Positions 1-7,320 of a stretch of 7,846 nucleotides of DNA are shown piece after piece. The number at the start of each line of letters is the position of its first letter. Position 1 is the stretch's first letter. Both the position numbers and the translations under genes were made by a program. A model generated the notes under the pieces. That model was given only the letters and a program-made list of their open reading frames with translations, ran no database searches and was not told the DNA's origin. The stretch is from the NCBI GenBank assembly GCA_019454915.1, contig JACFNM010000195.1, forward strand, positions 1 to 7,846, in the 5' to 3' direction. This stretch comes from Chitinophagaceae bacterium (lineage in GTDB: Bacteria; Bacteroidota; Bacteroidia; Chitinophagales; Chitinophagaceae).

Positions 1-1
1 T

Positions 2-409
2 ATTCAATTTGAAATATCATCACTTGCCGCAGCAAGTTCCGGGGAACTTACCACTTTATTGTATAAATGTGATAGTAAAAAAAAGGAAGGTTTGATCTTG
101 GGGTTTTTTGGAAACTATTGGAATGACGCCGGTGTGCTATATCAGGGTTACGCTTTTAAAAATTTTGAAAAAGATAAAGCAATTGAGTTTTTGAATAAGA
201 TACAACAGGCTATTGATGACAATAATAAATTTCTTAAAAGCGACCCGGATAATAATAACATATATTTTCAGTATGATGATTTAGATGTTTTGATATGGAG
301 TTCAGCTGTAACGTATACCATAAGAGTATTTTGGAAAGAATTTGATAGTACTTGGGAGAAAACTGCGTTTGAACGATCCAAAAGGAGATATGAAAAGAAA
401 ACTAAATAG
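2..409 (+). CDS. Hypothetical protein, 5' end outside the window
   Basis: The reading frame is open from the first bases of the window to a TAG stop at 407-409, giving at least 135 residues. The only internal start-like codon near the left edge is a TTG at 59, with no reason to prefer it, so the true start probably lies upstream of the window. I do not recognise the family. The visible part is soluble-looking, with no membrane segment. It has a lysine- and asparagine-rich middle (around IEFLNKIQQAIDDN), then an aromatic beta-rich segment (IYFQYDDLDVLIWSS) and a basic tail (FERSKRRYEKKTK). Base composition is very AT-rich: a hand count over 181-300 gives 32 G+C in 120, against about half in the hydrolase gene to the right. 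That suggests a different history, such as an accessory or acquired gene. No neighbour gives a clue to function. Confidence 0.65.
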   Translation: MQFEISSLAAASSGELTTLLYKCDSKKKEGLILGFFGNYWNDAGVLYQGYAFKNFEKDKAIEFLNKIQQAIDDNNKFLKSDPDNNNIYFQYDDLDVLIWSSAVTYTIRVFWKEFDSTWEKTAFERSKRRYEKKTK

Positions 410-421
410 AAATTAGTGTGC

Positions 422-446
422 CTACATTCTAAAAGTTGCTATGTAG
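422..446. repeat. Dyad CTACAT/ATGTAG, related to the one at 738-760
   Basis: Arms CTACAT (422-427) and ATGTAG (441-446) are a perfect 6-base inverted repeat. The interior contains GTTGCTA, which also occurs inside the dyad at 738-760, so the two elements look like diverged copies of one site rather than independent palindromes. It starts 13 bases after the stop of the left-edge gene. No T-run follows, so it does not read as an intrinsic terminator. It might be a degenerate operator; no promoter boxes of comparable quality surround it. Confidence 0.35.
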
Positions 447-730
447 AGTTATAAATCAATAGTATTAATTGTTTCAAATACCTGATATACCTACTGTTCT
501 TTCCCCACAGAGCCACTTCCCCGAGTTCTGTGTGCTGCCAGGGCGCTGCGGTTGGCAGAATGTGATGGCGCTGACTGAAAAGTAAAAGCAGGATGTGTAT
601 CCCGGTGGCAGTTTAGAAGATAGTAAGATGGCGACCGAACAAAACTATTACGTCATCAACCCAGAAAATATAGTTGCGAAAACCGTTGCTACCGGCATTA
701 TTGGATATTTCGCAATACGGTTTACCAGTA

Positions 731-765
731 TTTGTAACTACATGTTGCTACAAGATGTAGATTTG
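731..765 (+). promoter_or_regulatory. Bacteroidota-type promoter with an embedded operator-like dyad
   Basis: TAGATTTG at 758-765 matches the -7 consensus TAnnTTTG of Bacteroidota housekeeping promoters exactly, and TTTG at 731-734 can serve as the -33 box. The spacer is 23 bases, slightly longer than the usual roughly 19-21. Between the boxes lies a dyad: CTACATGTTG (738-747) pairs with CAAGATGTAG (751-760) at nine of ten positions around a 3-base loop. The inner part CTACA-AGA-TGTAG resembles TACA/TGTA half-sites bound by BlaI/MecI/CopY-type repressors, although those normally have a 2-base spacer. The right arm overlaps the -7 box, the expected placement for a repressor site. Transcription would start near 772 and reach the signal-peptide ATG at 864. 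No BlaI-like gene is in the window, so the regulator is inferred. Confidence 0.4.
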
Positions 766-863
766 ACGAAAAAAATACGATGATTATCTTCCGCAGAGTC
801 CCGCTCACGCGTGAAAGTCCCGGAGTTGAGACGCTGCTGCGAAGCAATTTTAAAAAGAATATT

Positions 864-965
864 ATGACTAATATCAGAGCGTATTGTATGACGGTGTTCT
901 GTTTCCTGAGTACTGCGGTTTTCGCGCAAATAAAACCCGTAAAGAATGGTGATCGTTGCGGGTAA
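864..965 (+). pseudogene. Detached signal-peptide fragment of the glycoside hydrolase gene
   Basis: An ATG at 864 opens a 33-residue frame. It begins MTNIRAYCMTVFCFLSTAVF and continues AQ, a typical Sec signal peptide with a short basic start, a hydrophobic core and a cleavage site at about AVFA-Q. Eleven codons later it stops at 963-965. The frame overlaps the start of the hydrolase body (946) by 20 bases but is offset by one base, so the two cannot be read as one protein without a shift. The simplest reading is that this is the original 5' end of the hydrolase gene, separated from it by an internal deletion that also broke the frame. No clear Shine-Dalgarno motif precedes the ATG, as is usual in this phylum. 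Confidence 0.55.
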
Positions 966-3039
966 CGACGCCCGTGGCGTTCTTTTCGGAGCAGGTAAAT
1001 TGCTCAGGATAATGGATTATTGGCGGGATACCGTTCTAATGCCTGCTAAAATAGATATTGCAACCGCACCACGCTATCCGCTGAGAGGTCATCAGATGGG
1101 ATATCGTCCGAAAACGAATTCTTATGACGGATGGTCTGTTGCGATGTGGGAGCAATATATACGTGACCTGGTAGTATTCGGCACCAATGCCATAGAACTG
1201 ATACCTCCTGTTTCGGATGACGACAGGGATAGCCCTCATTTTCAGAAGGCGCCTATGGAAATGATGATTGAAATGTCGCGCCTCGCCAAAGCTTATGGCA
1301 TTGAATGCTGGGTATGGTATCCGGCTATAGAAAAGGATTACACGACTAAAGCCACCGTAAATAAAGCATTAAAAGACTGGAGTGAAGTGCTCAGACAATT
1401 ACCACGGGTGGATGCATTATTTGTGCCGGGAGGCGATCCCGGGCATACAGACCCGAAAACGATGTTTGCATTGCTCGAAAAACAGACCGCACAATTACAG
1501 CAACTGCATCCGGGTGCAAAAATGTGGATGTCTCCGCAGGGATTTACCGCTTCCTGGATGAATGAGTTTTATAATTTGATGAAACAGGAACCCACCTGGC
1601 TCGAAGGCATTGTATTTGGTCCTCAGCAAAGTGAAAGTCTGGATAGTCTGCGTGCAAAACTGCCGGCCCGTTATAAGCTGCGTTTCTATCCCGATATCAC
1701 ACACTGCCTGCGGGCACAATTCCCGGTGCCAGACTGGGATTTCGCTTATAGTGTTACACTCAACCGCGAGCCTATAAATCCTCGTCCCATAGATCAATCG
1801 CTGATTTTCAGACGGCTACAGCCGGTGGCGGCACACGGATTTCTTACCTACTCGGAAGGCTGCAACGATGACGTAAATAAAGTAGTATGGAGTGCGCTGG
1901 GCTGGGATCAGGATATGGACATTACCGATATTCTCCGGGACTACAGCCGGTATTTTATCGGAACCGATATGGGAGAATCTTTTGCCCAGGGCTTATTAAG
2001 CCTGGAGCGAAACTGGAGGGGACCATTACTGCACAATCAACAGGTGGAAACAACGCTGCTCCAGTTTCAGGAAATGGAGCGATCGGCAACTCCTCAAAGG
2101 TTGCAGAACTGGCGATTCCAACAGGCATTATACCGGGCTTATTATGACGCTACCGTCCGCTCCCGCTTATTGCAGGAACCCGCACAGGAGGAGCAGGCGA
2201 TGGCATTTCTGCGTCAGGCGCCGCAGACCGGAAGCGATGTTGCTTTGAAAAATGCAGAAGCAGCATTGACTGCACCCGTCTTCCCTTCATGGGCGTCCCT
2301 GCGTTCGAGGGTGTTTGAACTGGCAGAAGCGCTTTTCCAAAGCATCCACATGCAGCTAAGCGTGCCAAAGTACCAGGCGATCGCTACCCATCGCGGCGCC
2401 AATCTCGATTTGATAGATTACCCGTTGAATAATGCCGGGTGGCTGCATAAGCAATTTGCCGGCATCCGGTCAATGCCCGATGAGTCTGCCCGGTTAAAAA
2501 AGATTGACGCTATTGTAAACTGGACGAATCCCGGCGCCGGCGGCTTTTATGATGACCTGGGTAACCCTGCGGCACAGCCTCACCTGGTAAAGGGCGCCAG
2601 CTATGCGGAGGATCCGGCATTCCTGAAAGCGCCCATGACCGGATTCAGCTTTGAACCCACAGATCCCACTACCCGGATATCTTCCGGCAGGTTTGCTGAG
2701 ACATTGCATGAGTACCCACTTCAGATGTTTTACACTGACCTGGATACAGTAGCACAGTACAGGGTCCGGATAGTATACGGAGCAGAATACGATTCGGATA
2801 TACGACTGGTGGCTAATGATGTATATGAAATACACCCGATGATGGAGAAGAACATAGAAAATAAACCATTGGAATTTGATATCCCGGCAGCGGCAACAAA
2901 AAGCGGGTCGTTGAAATTACAATGGAGCCGTCCACCCGGACTTGGCCACAGCGGAAGAGGCAACCAGGTTGCAGAAGTATGGCTGATGCACGTGCATGAT
3001 ACCCCCACCCATGAGAGAAAACAACCGTATGTGTATTAA
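946..3039 (+). CDS. Glycoside-hydrolase-like protein (GH20/GH67-type fold), N-terminally truncated
   Basis: The 697-residue frame starts at ATG 946; an in-frame TAA at 940-942 rules out a longer form. The first residues (VIVAGNDARGVLFGAGKLLR) resemble the last strand and helix of the N-terminal accessory domain found in GH20 hexosaminidases and GH67 alpha-glucuronidases. The rest of that domain and an in-frame signal peptide are absent. Residues about 45-340 look like a TIM-barrel catalytic region, with LRGHQMGYRPKTNSYDGW, LFVPGGDPGHTDP and a segment near 303-320 (SEGCNDDVNKVVWSALGW). A helical part follows, then near 525-550 a motif with NPGAGGFYDDLG and QPHLV, and a C-terminal beta-rich, possibly carbohydrate-binding part. 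I infer an exported enzyme acting on polysaccharide side chains; substrate and catalytic residues are not established. As it stands the product would lack an export signal, so the gene is probably a pseudogene, unless a frameshift or assembly error explains the break. Confidence 0.65.
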   Translation: MVIVAGNDARGVLFGAGKLLRIMDYWRDTVLMPAKIDIATAPRYPLRGHQMGYRPKTNSYDGWSVAMWEQYIRDLVVFGTNAIELIPPVSDDDRDSPHFQKAPMEMMIEMSRLAKAYGIECWVWYPAIEKDYTTKATVNKALKDWSEVLRQLPRVDALFVPGGDPGHTDPKTMFALLEKQTAQLQQLHPGAKMWMSPQGFTASWMNEFYNLMKQEPTWLEGIVFGPQQSESLDSLRAKLPARYKLRFYPDITHCLRAQFPVPDWDFAYSVTLNREPINPRPIDQSLIFRRLQPVAAHGFLTYSEGCNDDVNKVVWSALGWDQDMDITDILRDYSRYFIGTDMGESFAQGLLSLERNWRGPLLHNQQVETTLLQFQEMERSATPQRLQNWRFQQALYRAYYDATVRSRLLQEPAQEEQAMAFLRQAPQTGSDVALKNAEAALTAPVFPSWASLRSRVFELAEALFQSIHMQLSVPKYQAIATHRGANLDLIDYPLNNAGWLHKQFAGIRSMPDESARLKKIDAIVNWTNPGAGGFYDDLGNPAAQPHLVKGASYAEDPAFLKAPMTGFSFEPTDPTTRISSGRFAETLHEYPLQMFYTDLDTVAQYRVRIVYGAEYDSDIRLVANDVYEIHPMMEKNIENKPLEFDIPAAATKSGSLKLQWSRPPGLGHSGRGNQVAEVWLMHVHDTPTHERKQPYVY

Positions 3040-3416
3040 CAGGCAGGGATATTGATTGTGAAAGCCGCAGCTATTCTTTTGGGGGTAACCCAGCCAAAGC
3101 TCCACATCATCTTCCCGGCAACGTCTCGCCAAAGGTCTTGCGCGATGGCTGCGGACGTTGTGCATCATGAAGTTGTAAATATTGTAGACTTGGATATGCC
3201 CGCAAAGCAGAACATCTTATCTTCATCGAGCACACCCCTTCGCCACCACAACCCCGCACGGTAATGTTGAAGTTATGTATAAAGTTGACGGGGACGTGGC
3301 GAATCACGTCTATAATTTGTACATTTTTATGCCGTTGTTGGTGTTTGTGAGCAGGTAATGAGGGTGGCATCATCAACAACAACATAAGAGATACCGTCTT
3401 TACGAGGCTGGAGATC
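3040..3416. other. Convergent intergenic stretch, nothing supported
   Basis: This lies between the 3' ends of the hydrolase gene (plus) and uvrA (minus). Short open frames exist on both strands, for example 3107-3385 minus and 3052-3264 plus, the latter from a TTG. Their proteins look like chance translations, rich in His, Arg, Cys and Pro with no recognisable motif. I see no hairpin followed by a T-run for either flanking gene. GTTGTTGGTG (3334-3343) can pair imperfectly with CATCAACAAC (3371-3380), but this is low-complexity sequence. It may be non-functional spacer or eroded coding DNA. Confidence 0.5.
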
Positions 3417-6293
3417 TCATAAAAACCTCCCCGTATAACTTTGCTTTACCTTCTTCAAATCATCCGGTATGCCCGCAAATACCAGGTTCCCTCCTTCATC
3501 ACCCGCCTCCGGACCCAGGTCAATCACCCAATCCGCTCTTTTTATGACGTCCATATTGTGCTCAATGACCCAGATGGAATGTCCCTGTTCTATCAATGCG
3601 CGGAAAGAAGCAAGCAACTTATTGATATCATGAAAATGCAGGCCAGTAGTAGGTTCGTCAAAAATAAAAAGAATATACCCCGCGCCGGGGGTACTGCCCG
3701 TACCGTTCTGATGGGCGCGTGGTGATGTCTTTCCTCTACCTAAAAAGGAAGCCAGCTTCACCCGCTGGGCTTCTCCTCCGGACAGGGTATCACTGGACTG
3801 TCCAAGTTTTATATAGCCCAGACCAACATCAGCCAGCGGCTGAAGTTTTACAACGATATCTCTTTGTTCATGGAAAAAATCAATGGCTTCATCCACGCTC
3901 ATTTCCAGCACGTCGTGAATATTTTTGCCGTTATACTTTACTTCCAGTACCTCCTCCTTAAAACGCTTACCGTGACAAACTTCGCACACCAGGTGAACGT
4001 CTGCGAGGAATTGCATTTCAACCACCTGTTCTCCTTCTCCTTTACAGGTATCACACCGGCCTCCCTCCACGTTGAACGAAAAATGCTTTGGCTGAAACCC
4101 ATTGAGTTTACTTAAGGGCTGTTTGGCAAACAGATCCCGTATCTCGTCAAAAGCTTTGATATAAGTAACCGGATTACTTCGCGATGACTTTCCTATTGGA
4201 TTTTGGTCCACCAGTTCAATTTGCGTTATATACTCCAGGTCTCCTTTGAGCGTCCCATATTTGCCCACCTTATCCACTGCCTCTCCCTTCAATTTTTTTA
4301 AAGCGGGATACGCAATCTGTTTAATAAGTGTGGTCTTGCCGCTTCCGCTTACACCGCTTATGACGCATAACACATTCAACGGCAGCTCTACGGTTATATC
4401 TTTCAGATTATTTTGCCGGGCTCCTTCCACAATAACAGACTTCTTCCATTTTCGGGGGAAGGCAGGTTTGTCAATGGTCAAATCTCCTTTCAGGTATTTA
4501 CCCGTCAGGCTGTTTTTATTCTCGATGATATCCTCATAATTTCCTTCTGCTATCACTTCTCCTCCCAAATGACTCGCCAGGGGGCCCATATCTATGATGT
4601 AATCTGCTTCCCGCATCATCATTTCATCATGTTCCACCACCACAACCGTATTATTTAAATCTCTCAGCTCTTTCAATACTTTAATGAGACGGAGGGTATC
4701 ACGCGAATGAAGTCCTATGGAAGGCTCGTCCAGTATATACAACGAATTGGTGAGATTGGAACCCAGGCTCCGGGTTAACTGAATACGCTGGCTCTCTCCT
4801 CCACTCAGGGAATTGGCGAGCCGACTCAGGGTGAGATAACCAAGACCCACGTCCAGCAATACCTGCAGCCGCTGTTTGATTTCAATCAATACCCTTTTGG
4901 CTATCTTCTTCTCAAAATCCGCCAGACTTAACTCCCCAAACCATTGCTGCAACTCATCAGCCTGCATTTCACTCAATTCGCCAATATGTTTTCCGCCTAC
5001 CTTCACGTATAAGGCTTCTTTACGTAAACGGTAGCCTTTACACTCGGGGCAAAGTGTCCTGCCTCTGTACCTGGACATCAAAACGCGATACTGCACTTTA
5101 TAGAGATTTTGTTCCACCTCCTTAAAGAAGTCATTGATTCCCCCGGCATAGGGATTCCCTTCCCATAACTCGTCGTATTGTTTGGAAGACAGTTCCTGTA
5201 TGGGTTTATGAATGGGAAACCCCGTGTGTTTAGCTGCCCGGATAAACTGGTCTTTCCATTTACCCAGTTTTTCACCTTTCCAGGGCGCTACGCCGCCTTC
5301 ATAAACACTCAGGCGCGGATTAGGGATCACCAGGTCGGCATCAATACCCAGTATCTGGGAAAAACCTTCACAGACCGGACAGGCTCCATAAGGGTTGTTA
5401 AAAGAAAACAGGTTGGGTACCGGCTCTTCAAATTTTATTCCGTCCCTTTCAAATCTATTGGAGAAATGGATAATCCGGCTGCTATCTACCTCCAGCAACA
5501 TTTCTCCTTCTCCCTCAAAAAAAGCCGTGCCCACGGAGTCCGCCAGGCGGTGCAAATCATCTTCATCAAAGTCCTTCACCACAATCCGGTCAACCAATAT
5601 ATAAATGGTGGCCTTTCTGTTTTTATCAAATCTTTTTTTCAGTGCCGAATCTTTTTCATCCAGTAAGTCTTCGATGCGCACTATTTCACCATTCTCCCCT
5701 TCCGGGATGAAATATAATCGTGAGAATCCTTTTTGTAACAGGATATTCAATTCTTCCCGCACATTTCTTTTCCCCTGCAACGTGAAGGCAGATAGTATCA
5801 ACACTTTCGATTCAGCGGGTATCCCGGTAATCGCCTTTATCACGTCCTGCACGTCATCCTTCTTAACCTCTTCACCACTTACCGGAGAAATCGTTTTACC
5901 TATCCTGGCATATAGTAACCTGAGATAATCATAAATCTCGGTCATACTGCCCACTGTAGAACGGGGCGTTCTTGTTATCACCTTCTGTTCAATAGCGATA
6001 GCCGGACAAAGTCCCTTTATATAATCCACATCCGGCTTGTTCATCCGGTTGAGAAACTGCCTGGCATAAGCGCTCAGGCTCTCTGCATATCGCCGCTGTC
6101 CTTCGGCGAAAAGCGTATCAATGGTCAGGGATGATTTACCTGAACCGGAAACCCCCGTAACCACTACTAATTTATTCCTCGGTATCTCAACAGTAATATC
6201 TTTCAGATTATGTACCCGCGCCCCCTTAATCAAAATATTATTATTGCCGGGTATCGCCTCGCGGCTTCTTCTTTTCTTTGTTATAGTCGTCAT
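3417..6293 (-). CDS. uvrA: Excinuclease ABC subunit A (UvrA)
   Basis: This is the cytoplasmic ATPase that finds bulky DNA lesions and loads UvrB in nucleotide excision repair. At 958 residues it has the usual length and tandem ABC architecture. First half: Walker A GVSGSGKS (47-54), signature LSGGE (496-500), Walker B LYILDEPS (518-525). Second half: Walker A GVSGSGKT (647-654), signature LSGGE (837-841), Walker [12 protein letters not shown] (876-886). Roughly 130-250 is the UvrB-interaction region, which marks a canonical UvrA rather than a class 2 paralogue. The C-terminal zinc module is complete (C747, C750, C770, C773), and C415/C418 are present. In the first zinc module only one pair is seen (C305, C308); the expected upstream CxxC is replaced by a segment containing [11 protein letters not shown] Gly/Ser/Pro/Thr-rich insert (about 852-875) precedes the second Walker B. 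The ATG is supported by a GAGG seven bases upstream. It stands alone, divergent from the sigma-factor gene. Confidence 0.97.
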   Translation of the reverse strand: MTTITKKRRSREAIPGNNNILIKGARVHNLKDITVEIPRNKLVVVTGVSGSGKSSLTIDTLFAEGQRRYAESLSAYARQFLNRMNKPDVDYIKGLCPAIAIEQKVITRTPRSTVGSMTEIYDYLRLLYARIGKTISPVSGEEVKKDDVQDVIKAITGIPAESKVLILSAFTLQGKRNVREELNILLQKGFSRLYFIPEGENGEIVRIEDLLDEKDSALKKRFDKNRKATIYILVDRIVVKDFDEDDLHRLADSVGTAFFEGEGEMLLEVDSSRIIHFSNRFERDGIKFEEPVPNLFSFNNPYGACPVCEGFSQILGIDADLVIPNPRLSVYEGGVAPWKGEKLGKWKDQFIRAAKHTGFPIHKPIQELSSKQYDELWEGNPYAGGINDFFKEVEQNLYKVQYRVLMSRYRGRTLCPECKGYRLRKEALYVKVGGKHIGELSEMQADELQQWFGELSLADFEKKIAKRVLIEIKQRLQVLLDVGLGYLTLSRLANSLSGGESQRIQLTRSLGSNLTNSLYILDEPSIGLHSRDTLRLIKVLKELRDLNNTVVVVEHDEMMMREADYIIDMGPLASHLGGEVIAEGNYEDIIENKNSLTGKYLKGDLTIDKPAFPRKWKKSVIVEGARQNNLKDITVELPLNVLCVISGVSGSGKTTLIKQIAYPALKKLKGEAVDKVGKYGTLKGDLEYITQIELVDQNPIGKSSRSNPVTYIKAFDEIRDLFAKQPLSKLNGFQPKHFSFNVEGGRCDTCKGEGEQVVEMQFLADVHLVCEVCHGKRFKEEVLEVKYNGKNIHDVLEMSVDEAIDFFHEQRDIVVKLQPLADVGLGYIKLGQSSDTLSGGEAQRVKLASFLGRGKTSPRAHQNGTGSTPGAGYILFIFDEPTTGLHFHDINKLLASFRALIEQGHSIWVIEHNMDVIKRADWVIDLGPEAGDEGGNLVFAGIPDDLKKVKQSYTGRFL

Positions 6294-6300
6294 AAGAGAA

Positions 6301-6304
6301 CCTC
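6301..6304 (-). promoter_or_regulatory. Shine-Dalgarno-like GAGG of uvrA
   Basis: On the minus strand GAGG lies seven bases before the ATG at 6293, good spacing for ribosome binding. Such motifs are uncommon before genes in this phylum, so it is a modest support for this start. No other gene in the window shows one as clear. Confidence 0.45.
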
Positions 6305-6543
6305 AAATTTAATACTAAATTGTTTAGCTCTTTCTTAAATTATGCAAACGGGGAGCCTTTAATAAATGGTATTATTGTTATAGCAAGGCTGTATTTCTTA
6401 TTTTGCTGCTTATCGAAGATTTTCAATTGTTAATCAAAAATTATTTAACTAAAATTTGGTTTTATGAAAAAAAGCAATATTTTAGCAGTCCCAATATCGT
6501 ACGAAAGAAACTAGAATTTAAATCATGCCGCCTATTTGGTATT

Positions 6544-6610
6544 AACTTCTACTTCTCTTGTTATGCTATTGGGGATATCAAAATCCCAACCATTAAAAAC
6601 CGTAGAAGTT
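6544..6610 (+). promoter_or_regulatory. Nested leader hairpin abutting the sigma-factor start codon
   Basis: AACTTCTAC (6544-6552) and GTAGAAGTT (6602-6610) are a perfect 9-base inverted repeat, and the right arm ends one base before the ATG at 6612. Within the 49-base loop a second stem can form: TTGGG plus AT (6569-6573 and 6575-6576, with G6574 bulged) pairing with ATCCCAA (6583-6589) around a 6-base loop. In mRNA the outer stem would hide the bases where a ribosome binds. A translational control element is plausible, but no such element is known to me for this gene family. Confidence 0.35.
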
Positions 6611-6611
6611 T

Positions 6612-7193
6612 ATGAAATCCCTAACCAATTTGCCTGACCAGCAATTGATCCATCTCTTCATGAATGGAGATGCGTCTGCACTTGAAAATTTGATTGTGCG
6701 CCACAAGGACAAGATTTACACGTCCATTTTCCTTCTCGTTAAAGACAAGTACCTGGCTGAAGACATCTTCCAGGATGTGTTTATCCGTGTGATTGACACT
6801 ATTCGTAGTGGCCGTTATACGGAAGAAGGAAAGTTTTTACCCTGGGCAATGCGTATCGCACACAACCTGTGTGTGGATCATTTCCGAAAGGTGAAAAGAA
6901 CCCCGGCCATCAAAACAAGCGATGATCGCGACATTTTTGAAGTGATTAACTTTTCAGAAGATGGCGTTGACCGTCGCATGATGCAAAGTCAAAGCCACGG
7001 ACGCGTTCGGGAAATGCTCGACCGGCTTCCCGAGGATCAGCGAGAAGTAATTATTTTAAGACACTATGCAGAATTAAGCTTCAAAGAAATTGCCGCTTTA
7101 ACCAACTGCAGTATCAATACTGCTTTGGGTCGCATGCGCTACGGCTTAATTAACCTGCGCAAAATGATGCAGGAAAAACAAATTGCGCTGTAA
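6612..7193 (+). CDS. ECF-type RNA polymerase sigma factor (sigma-70 family)
   Basis: The 193-residue protein has the two-domain layout of extracytoplasmic-function sigma factors. Region 2 spans about residues 20-95: DKYLAEDIFQDVFIRV (45-60) covers region 2.2, which contacts the polymerase clamp, and FLPWAMRIAHNLCVDHFRK (75-93) covers regions 2.3-2.4, which melt and read the -10 element. A variable linker (about 96-130) leads to region 4: LPEDQREVIILRHYAELSFK (139-158) followed by the helix-turn-helix EIAALTNCSINTALGRMRYG, which reads the -35 element. Length and sequence resemble a well-conserved stand-alone sigma factor of the Chitinophagaceae. No anti-sigma gene (FecR or zinc-binding type) follows; a terminator comes 18 bases after the stop, so it appears monocistronic. 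No Shine-Dalgarno motif precedes the ATG, and a leader hairpin ends just before it. Its target genes cannot be told from the window. Confidence 0.93.
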   Translation: MKSLTNLPDQQLIHLFMNGDASALENLIVRHKDKIYTSIFLLVKDKYLAEDIFQDVFIRVIDTIRSGRYTEEGKFLPWAMRIAHNLCVDHFRKVKRTPAIKTSDDRDIFEVINFSEDGVDRRMMQSQSHGRVREMLDRLPEDQREVIILRHYAELSFKEIAALTNCSINTALGRMRYGLINLRKMMQEKQIAL

Positions 7194-7210
7194 CGCATTT
7201 ACCTGAAATG

Positions 7211-7249
7211 AAAAGAGGTTATATAGTTTTTATATAACCTCTTTTTTTT
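7211..7249 (+). terminator. Strong intrinsic terminator after the sigma-factor gene
   Basis: AAAAGAGGTTATATA (7211-7225) and TATATAACCTCTTTT (7231-7245) form a perfect 15-base stem around a 5-base loop, ending in an eight-T run at 7242-7249. It lies 18 bases after the sigma-factor stop. The A-run at the left foot becomes a short T-run on the other strand, so it may also stop transcription of the convergent minus-strand gene. Confidence 0.9.
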
Positions 7250-7320
7250 CCTGAACCCCTTTTTTCCCTAAATATTTATTACCCGCACCGGGCCAATAAT
7301 ACCTCAAGTACTCTGGGAGC

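Larger units (their letters stand above)
410..863. other. Intergenic stretch with no supportable gene
   Basis: No reading frame here has a convincing start, length and protein-like composition together. The 481-600 part is much richer in G+C (63 of 120 by hand count) than the gene to its left. In the plus frame of position 469 it runs open to a TAA at 583-585, then open again to the stop at 781-783. This could be an eroded coding sequence, but I recognise no product. The stretch also holds two related CTACAT/ATGTAG dyads (422-446 and 738-760), described separately. A weak inverted repeat CTGCCA/TGGCAG (535-540 and 553-558) lacks a following T-run. Confidence 0.5.
6294..6611. other. AT-rich divergent intergenic region between uvrA and the sigma-factor gene
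   Basis: This should carry the promoters of both flanking genes. For the sigma-factor gene, a relaxed candidate is TTG at 6427-6429 with TA-AAA-TTTG at 6450-6458. It has three bases rather than two inside the -7 element, so I hold it weakly. It would give a leader of roughly 150 bases. Inside that leader is a 16-codon frame (6464-6514) beginning MKKSNILAVPISYERN, without a supporting ribosome site. A nested inverted repeat (6544-6610) abuts the sigma-factor start and is listed separately. A longer open frame at 6403-6615 starts from TTG and looks like AT-rich chance sequence. Confidence 0.45.

Noticed and set aside
535..558. CTGCCA/TGGCAG hairpin as a terminator of the left-edge gene
   Set aside because: Six-base stem with a 12-base loop, no T-run, and more than 120 bases after the stop codon.
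930..965. Programmed +1 frameshift joining the signal peptide to the hydrolase body
   Set aside because: No slippery run or stimulating structure is apparent, and a shift would still leave most of the N-terminal domain missing. A deletion explains both facts.
3334..3380. Inverted repeat GTTGTTGGTG / CATCAACAAC as a terminator of uvrA
   Set aside because: Low-complexity arms with a G-T pair, a 27-base loop and no T-run after it on the minus strand.
3052..3385. Short open frames on both strands between the hydrolase and uvrA
   Set aside because: Odd composition rich in His, Arg, Cys and Pro, no supported start and no family resemblance. Probably chance frames.
5178..5666. 162-residue plus-strand frame inside uvrA
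   Set aside because: It is antisense to a complete, well-conserved gene and has no motif of its own. It is a shadow of uvrA codon use.
6304..6311. A TAnnTTTG match on the minus strand just upstream of uvrA
   Set aside because: It overlaps the GAGG ribosome site and would place the transcript start only a few bases before the start codon. No TTTG lies at the right distance upstream.
6403..6615. 70-residue open frame overlapping the sigma-factor start
   Set aside because: It starts from TTG in AT-rich DNA, has no recognisable motif, and covers the likely promoter and leader of the sigma-factor gene.
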